A DNA stretch of 64,000 nt from JAEUMY01 sp033764435 (GTDB lineage Bacteria > Pseudomonadota > Gammaproteobacteria > Burkholderiales > Usitatibacteraceae). The notes below the pieces were generated by a model. It ran no database searches. It saw nothing but the letters and a program-made list of their open reading frames with translations, and had not been told where the DNA came from. The stretch covers positions 285,155 through 349,154 of the forward strand of contig JANRIX010000010.1 of the NCBI GenBank assembly GCA_033764435.1. Reading direction: 5' to 3'. The translations under genes were made by a program, and so were the position numbers. This document shows positions 59,883 through 64,000 of the stretch, piece after piece; position 1 is the first letter of the stretch; the number at the start of each line of letters is the position of its first letter.

Positions 59883-61124
59883 CTACCGCGTGTAGACCTT
59901 CAAGTAGTCACTTCCCACACAAGACTTGTCTGCCTGCCGAAGGCGTTCGCAGCTCACGAACGATGTGGGTGCCGCATTGGTCTTTGGATGTGCAAGGCAG
60001 TAACGCACCTCCAGAAGTGGGCGCGCGTCGCCAACGGTCTCGTTCGCACATCGGAACATGACTGCCTCACCTGTTGCGCCGATGTCTCGCTGTGCTGCCT
60101 CGCGAACTAGCGACAGGGGAATTTCCTTACCGGCATTCCTCCTGAGCAGATCTGCAAGCTCGCCACCATCAATCTGCCTGGCCAGTGAAAGTGAGGCTGA
60201 GAAGTAGTCATCCTTGGTAAGGCCGCTGCAGCTCCCATGCTTACGCCACTCATGGCCATCAAGGCAGTCCAGTGCCCCAGGCCAATACTTCAGAAAGTCG
60301 CTGGAAATCCCGGTGGGTACGGTGTCGCCGGCTGCAATGGTGCATTGATCGGGCTCGCTGGTCGCACAGTATTCAGGTCCTTTCTTGCCGTTTCGCTTCT
60401 GTGTATATGAGGGCCACAGCCCATGAATGGTCAGCGACGGAGTCTCTGGCTGCACCTTCAATATGCGGCACTGGCGCTTATCCAAATCATCACCCACCAA
60501 TTCGCAGAAAGCTGGCGCCAAACTCATTGCGAGCAGATAGTAGTCAAAACTTGAGGAGGCCTGAGGCGTTCCCCCTGGTACCCGTGTTAGCGAAAATTGA
60601 GCGGACGTAGACCATTGAAAGCTGCCCCGCTCGCCCCGCCTCCAATCCCATGGCGGGATGGGATACTGGTCTTTCCAGAGTCCTATGCGCTTTCGCCGCG
60701 CCTCTTCCTCTGCTGCGGCGTACGCCGCGCGCTCCTCGACAGGCTGTTCTCGCTCGAAGTGCTTGTAGTGCCAAGCCATTCCTTTCGAAATCTGTTCAAG
60801 ATTGACGTCCTTGCCATCGACGAGCACGCGTCCGAGGACCCGCCCCCACCGTTCTATCTTGCGGAACTCGATGACGACTGGCTTCCTGAAGATCAGGGCA
60901 GAAAGCTGCTGCTTCGCCCGCTGTCCAAATGGCTGTTCTTTTTCAGGTGCGTCAGCACCGGACATGCGAACTTTGTGAATGACCTTGCTTTTGTCCAGAA
61001 CGCCAATCGTGTCGCCGTCAGAAATTGAGACGACGGTACCTTCAATAATCTTTACCGGATCTGCGGCACCGAGAACTGGCCAGACCGCTGCAAGGACAAA
61101 GACTGCTAGGCGTACATGGTTCAT
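59883..61124 (-). CDS. Secreted SNase-RNase T2 fusion nuclease
   Basis: 413 residues from ATG 61124 with GGAG upstream. A signal peptide (LAVFVLAAVWPVLGAA) leads into a thermonuclease domain (about 25-150): SDGDTIGV, VRMSGADAPE with the catalytic Arg/Glu, and RWGRVLGRVLVDG. The second half (about 165-413) is an RNase T2 domain with both active-site motifs, LTIHGLWPSY (CAS1) and HEWRKHGSCSG (CAS2), and paired cysteines. A single exported protein would thus cut DNA and RNA in the periplasm or outside. I do not recall this pairing as a standard architecture. Confidence 0.88.
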   Translation of the reverse strand: MNHVRLAVFVLAAVWPVLGAADPVKIIEGTVVSISDGDTIGVLDKSKVIHKVRMSGADAPEKEQPFGQRAKQQLSALIFRKPVVIEFRKIERWGRVLGRVLVDGKDVNLEQISKGMAWHYKHFEREQPVEERAAYAAAEEEARRKRIGLWKDQYPIPPWDWRRGERGSFQWSTSAQFSLTRVPGGTPQASSSFDYYLLAMSLAPAFCELVGDDLDKRQCRILKVQPETPSLTIHGLWPSYTQKRNGKKGPEYCATSEPDQCTIAAGDTVPTGISSDFLKYWPGALDCLDGHEWRKHGSCSGLTKDDYFSASLSLARQIDGGELADLLRRNAGKEIPLSLVREAAQRDIGATGEAVMFRCANETVGDARPLLEVRYCLAHPKTNAAPTSFVSCERLRQADKSCVGSDYLKVYTR

Positions 61125-61572
61125 GGGATTCTCCGTTGCGTCGACAGCAAGCACCAATGAGAAGTTTGTGTAGCAACATTCTTTTTTGCCCTGCCGCTTG
61201 TACGTATAGCAGACTCCAAGGAGAAAAACCCCACCATGCTTTGTAGGGTGCTAGGGCTCACTACGGTCATATTGACAACAGAACGAGCAAGCAACGAAAT
61301 GTTAGTCCAAGGCGAAATTGCAGCAATTTGGAGCGGTCCGAAAAGTCATGGTCATCAACCTTTGCAGATGGCTAGACAGAAGCCGCTCCAAATAAGATCA
61401 TGGCGGCGATGAATCAGTTCTGGTCGGGAAATGTCGCGCAATAATTTTTGAGATCTGATCGTGAATTGCCAACGTCAGTGCGTCGTCACTGGCTGACTTG
61501 GCGAGATCAGCCGCCGCCGCTTTGGGGTTACTTATTCGATTGCGGCACTCTCAGCAACCTTAGGGAGACAGA
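61125..61572. other. Gap upstream of the Septu-like operon with a spaced inverted repeat
   Basis: 448 bases without a recognisable gene. ATTTGGAGCGG (61326-61336) and CCGCTCCAAAT (61383-61393) form an 11-base perfect inverted repeat around 46 bases. This could be a structured RNA or a regulatory hairpin of the AAA-HNH operon. No reverse transcriptase is present, so a retron is not supported. Confidence 0.45.
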
Positions 61573-62979
61573 ATGTTCTTGAAGCAAATTGAGTTGAAGA
61601 ATCTGCGCTCAATCCAATCAATGCGGATTTCCTTCGCAGGCTCAGAGCCTACCCAGAACAGGCGCTGGACCATATTGCTCGGCGAGAACGGTTGCGGAAA
61701 GAGTAGTGCGCTTCGAGCAATTGGCCTTGTGCTTTCCGGCAGTGAGGCGCTGGCATCCATCATCGGAAAGCCTGACAACTGGATCAGGAACGGCGCGAAG
61801 CAGTGCACCATCGCAGCGCAGATCGAAACGGCAGACGGGAAGTCGCGCGATATTGCCCTTGAGCTGGCTCGAGGGGATACGATGCGGGACATCTACAAGC
61901 GCAACGACAAGTCGCTGGATGCGCTTGACCGAGCATTGCGCCATGCATCTCGAAACTACTTCATCGCAGGGTACGGTGTGGCGCGACGGCCTCCAAGCGA
62001 GTCAGAGGCTTTCAGCAAGAGAGAGCCCGACTTCCTCCCACCAAGAGCTCAGTCCATTGCTTCGCTCTATAGCAACGATGCTCCATTGATGTCACTCGAA
62101 CAGTGGATCATGCAGCGTGACTACACGCACGGCGAGAGCGCCCTTGTCGCACTCAAGGAGGCAGTCAATCAGCTTCTGCCTGGCATGACGTTTTCGCGGA
62201 TCGACAAGCGTCAGCGTCAAGTCTTTTTCAAGACCGTGGATGGAGAAGTTCCACTCGGTCAACTTTCTGACGGCTATCAAAACATGGCGGCTTGGTGCGG
62301 CGATCTGCTCTATCGCATCTTACAGGCGCACCCTGATCACAATAATCCGTTGAACTGCCGAGGCGTACTTCTGATTGATGAACTGGATTTACATCTTCAT
62401 CCGGTGTGGAGACGGCGCCTCGTGGAGTTTCTTGACAAGACGCTTCCCAACTTTCAGATCATCGCCACGACTCATTCCGCACTCGCCGCTCAACAATGCG
62501 GGCCGGATGAACTCTATGTTATTCGCCGTGAGGGCAGGCGGAACCTTCCTACATTGGTTCCGTTCGTTGGAGAGCCGCGCAACATGATGCTGCACCAGCT
62601 ATTGCTCAGTCCGATGTTCGGCTTGTCCACTTTAGATTCCCTTGCGATCCAAAGGAAGAAGGATGAAGCACGGCTACTGGCGACAAGGAAGGGACCGCTC
62701 AGAGCAAGCGAGAAACAGAGGCTGGCTGAGTTGAGAGGTGAACTTGCAGACACCCCGCAATGGAATATCGCACCTAAGCTCCTACAGAAGCAGCTTCAAG
62801 TCTTGGAATCAATCAGTGCACATCTAGGTACGCGCGCTTCTACAATTCCAATTGAGAAACAGAAAATCAATCTTGCGCTGAAAGGCTTGCGTCTGCCGAG
62901 CAAGGTTGCAAAGAGTAAGGCGACAGCAAGAATCGCGAAGCGCCCGAGTGCCAAAGCGAAGAAGTTGGGGGCCAAGTGA
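61573..62979 (+). CDS. AAA ATPase, PtuA-like (Septu-type defence)
   Basis: 468 residues. ABC/SMC-like ATPase: Walker A GENGCGKSS, signature LSDGYQNM, Walker B VLLIDELDLHLHP, and the H-loop TTHSALAAQ. This is the OLD/PtuA-type ATPase with a short insertion instead of a long coiled coil. The C-terminus is a Lys/Ala-rich tail (KATARIAKRPSAKAKK). AGGGAGA precedes the ATG. The HNH gene follows with a 4-base overlap, which is the arrangement of Septu (PtuA-PtuB). Confidence 0.82.
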   Translation: MFLKQIELKNLRSIQSMRISFAGSEPTQNRRWTILLGENGCGKSSALRAIGLVLSGSEALASIIGKPDNWIRNGAKQCTIAAQIETADGKSRDIALELARGDTMRDIYKRNDKSLDALDRALRHASRNYFIAGYGVARRPPSESEAFSKREPDFLPPRAQSIASLYSNDAPLMSLEQWIMQRDYTHGESALVALKEAVNQLLPGMTFSRIDKRQRQVFFKTVDGEVPLGQLSDGYQNMAAWCGDLLYRILQAHPDHNNPLNCRGVLLIDELDLHLHPVWRRRLVEFLDKTLPNFQIIATTHSALAAQQCGPDELYVIRREGRRNLPTLVPFVGEPRNMMLHQLLLSPMFGLSTLDSLAIQRKKDEARLLATRKGPLRASEKQRLAELRGELADTPQWNIAPKLLQKQLQVLESISAHLGTRASTIPIEKQKINLALKGLRLPSKVAKSKATARIAKRPSAKAKKLGAK

Positions 62980-63821
62980 TACGCCTCGCACGAATAACCG
63001 ATCGGAAGAAGTTGAAGGCATTTGCCGGCGATGGCTGCCTGGCACGCAATGCCAAGCTCCTGGAGCACTTCTATGCTGACGCAAATGGATCTGTCGACTT
63101 CAATACACCCAGGAGTCGTCAAAACTGGAAGCCTGCTAAGGCAACTCTGAAGCAGGAGTCAAGCGATAAGTGCGCCTACTGCGAGGCGCAGACGGCTGTC
63201 GTAGCGCATGGCGACGTCGAGCATTTTCGTCCCAAGTCGCAGTATTGGTGGCTTGCTTATTCCTACTGCAACTACACCTATAGCTGCCAAATCTGCAACC
63301 AGAGCTATAAAGGTGATCAATTTCCCGTATCGGGCGACCGCCTGGAAGCTCCGGCACTTCCGAAGAAGCGCCCTGCGAGCGACGCAAAGCTGTTGGAATT
63401 AGCCGAGACCTTTTCATTGGACCCCTCGTCACTGACGGCGGACCAAATCGCAACTGTGCTGAACAAGGAAACAAAGCATCTGCCCGATCCCTACCTTGAA
63501 GACCCTGAGGAACTGTTTGCTTGGGAGGCGATTCATGAAACGAGCGAAGTCTGGATCCGTCCGAACGGGAGCGGCAAAAAAGCCAAGAATGCATACGAAG
63601 CAGCAGAATCAGTCCTAGGACTAAATCGCGTCGAGCTCTTGAATGCGCGATGGATGGAGTTCAACGTCATCTACAGCCTGGCCGTGGTTGTCCAGGAAGC
63701 CGGGCTACCGGCTGACGCGAGGCAGAGAATTGTGAATACGATGCTTGCTAGCGCCAGACCGGAATCGCCTTTTGCAGGCATGAAGCGCTTCTACCTCAGA
63801 GAATGGGGATTCCTCACCTAG
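62976..63821 (+). CDS. HNH endonuclease, PtuB-like (Septu-type defence)
   Basis: 281 residues with a GTG start inside the ATPase stop. The HNH zinc site is clear: CAYCEAQ, VEHFRPKSQ with the catalytic His, then CQICNQSYKGDQFP. Together with the preceding ATPase it should form a DNA-cutting complex activated by phage infection. The rest is helical without a second known domain. Confidence 0.82.
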   Translation: MIRLARITDRKKLKAFAGDGCLARNAKLLEHFYADANGSVDFNTPRSRQNWKPAKATLKQESSDKCAYCEAQTAVVAHGDVEHFRPKSQYWWLAYSYCNYTYSCQICNQSYKGDQFPVSGDRLEAPALPKKRPASDAKLLELAETFSLDPSSLTADQIATVLNKETKHLPDPYLEDPEELFAWEAIHETSEVWIRPNGSGKKAKNAYEAAESVLGLNRVELLNARWMEFNVIYSLAVVVQEAGLPADARQRIVNTMLASARPESPFAGMKRFYLREWGFLT

Positions 63822-63876
63822 TCGAAATCGGTCCTTGCGGACCGCGCCACAAGGCAATTCAATCTTCAAGGCGGAC

Positions 63877-64000
63877 ATGGCACTTTCAGACGGTAGATCA
63901 GTTGGCATTGCCTTATCTGGTGGCGGCTTCCGTGCGACGCTGTTCGGCCTGGGAAGTCTTTGGTATCTCAGTGATGCCCGGTTGCTGGGAAGACTTGATC
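63877..64000 (+). CDS. Patatin-like phospholipase, N-terminal fragment (cut by window end)
   Basis: The 41 visible residues begin ALSDGRSVGIALSGGGFRAT, the Gly-rich oxyanion loop (GGGxR) of patatin-like lipases. AAGGCGG precedes the ATG. It lies 55 bases after the HNH gene on the same strand. Patatin lipases are frequent effectors in antiphage systems, so it may act with the AAA-HNH pair or start a separate system to the right. The catalytic Ser and Asp lie beyond the window. Confidence 0.75.
   Translation, partial: MALSDGRSVGIALSGGGFRATLFGLGSLWYLSDARLLGRLD

Noticed and set aside
59890..59935. CACTTCCCACACAAGACTTG as the right transposon end
   Set aside because: Only a partial match to the inverted left end, located inside the RNase T2 coding sequence with cargo continuing on both sides.
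61125..61572. Retron non-coding RNA upstream of the AAA-HNH pair
   Set aside because: An inverted repeat is present, but no reverse transcriptase gene is anywhere in the window.

Overview
The window is a Gram-negative, high-GC chromosome segment, most like a betaproteobacterium. Evidence: an xseB-ispA-dxs cluster, cobalamin-dependent MetH, a TonB-dependent receptor, a LolD-type ABC operon and outer-membrane beta-barrel C-termini ending in F. No rRNA, tRNA or CRISPR array was seen. The species cannot be named from the sequence alone.

Region 1 (1-41255) is host chromosome. In order it holds: the 3' end of a secreted repeat protein; a FecR-TPR-beta-barrel protein followed by a CHASE2 class III cyclase; a Rieske oxygenase; xseB-ispA-dxs (isoprenoid precursors); two paralogous small secreted two-cysteine proteins; a GST and an old-yellow-enzyme oxidoreductase; an alpha/beta hydrolase and a patatin; metH with a DUF885 peptidase; a three-gene ABC exporter; an M20 amidohydrolase; rhodanese, DUF2834 and MFS genes; a branched-chain-amino-acid-type ABC operon containing a PHB-depolymerase-like esterase; a divergent TonB-dependent receptor; a TetR regulator, hydrolase and drug-efflux MFS; and comM. 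The palindrome GCGAATATTCGC occurs 13 times here, inside genes in all three reading frames, and four close variants also occur. It never occurs in the remaining 23 kb.

Region 2 (41256-64000) is the left part of a Tn7-like transposon that has cut comM. The ComM reading frame loses its usual N-terminal part exactly where a TGTCTGGG terminus begins, followed by tnsA, tnsB, tniB/tnsC and tniQ. The right end and the rest of comM lie outside the window.

The cargo looks like a defence island. A tightly packed four-gene operon encodes a REase-fold protein, a DinG-like Fe-S helicase, a pPIWI-RE protein and a TM0106-type RecB-like nuclease, with a strong promoter facing a divergent rmuC. Then follow a nuclease relic, a large unknown lipoprotein, a secreted SNase-RNase T2 fusion, a Septu-like AAA ATPase plus HNH pair, and the start of a patatin-like lipase. 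The pPIWI-RE operon carried by a comM-targeting Tn7-like element, with an extra nuclease as fourth gene, is the most exciting system here.
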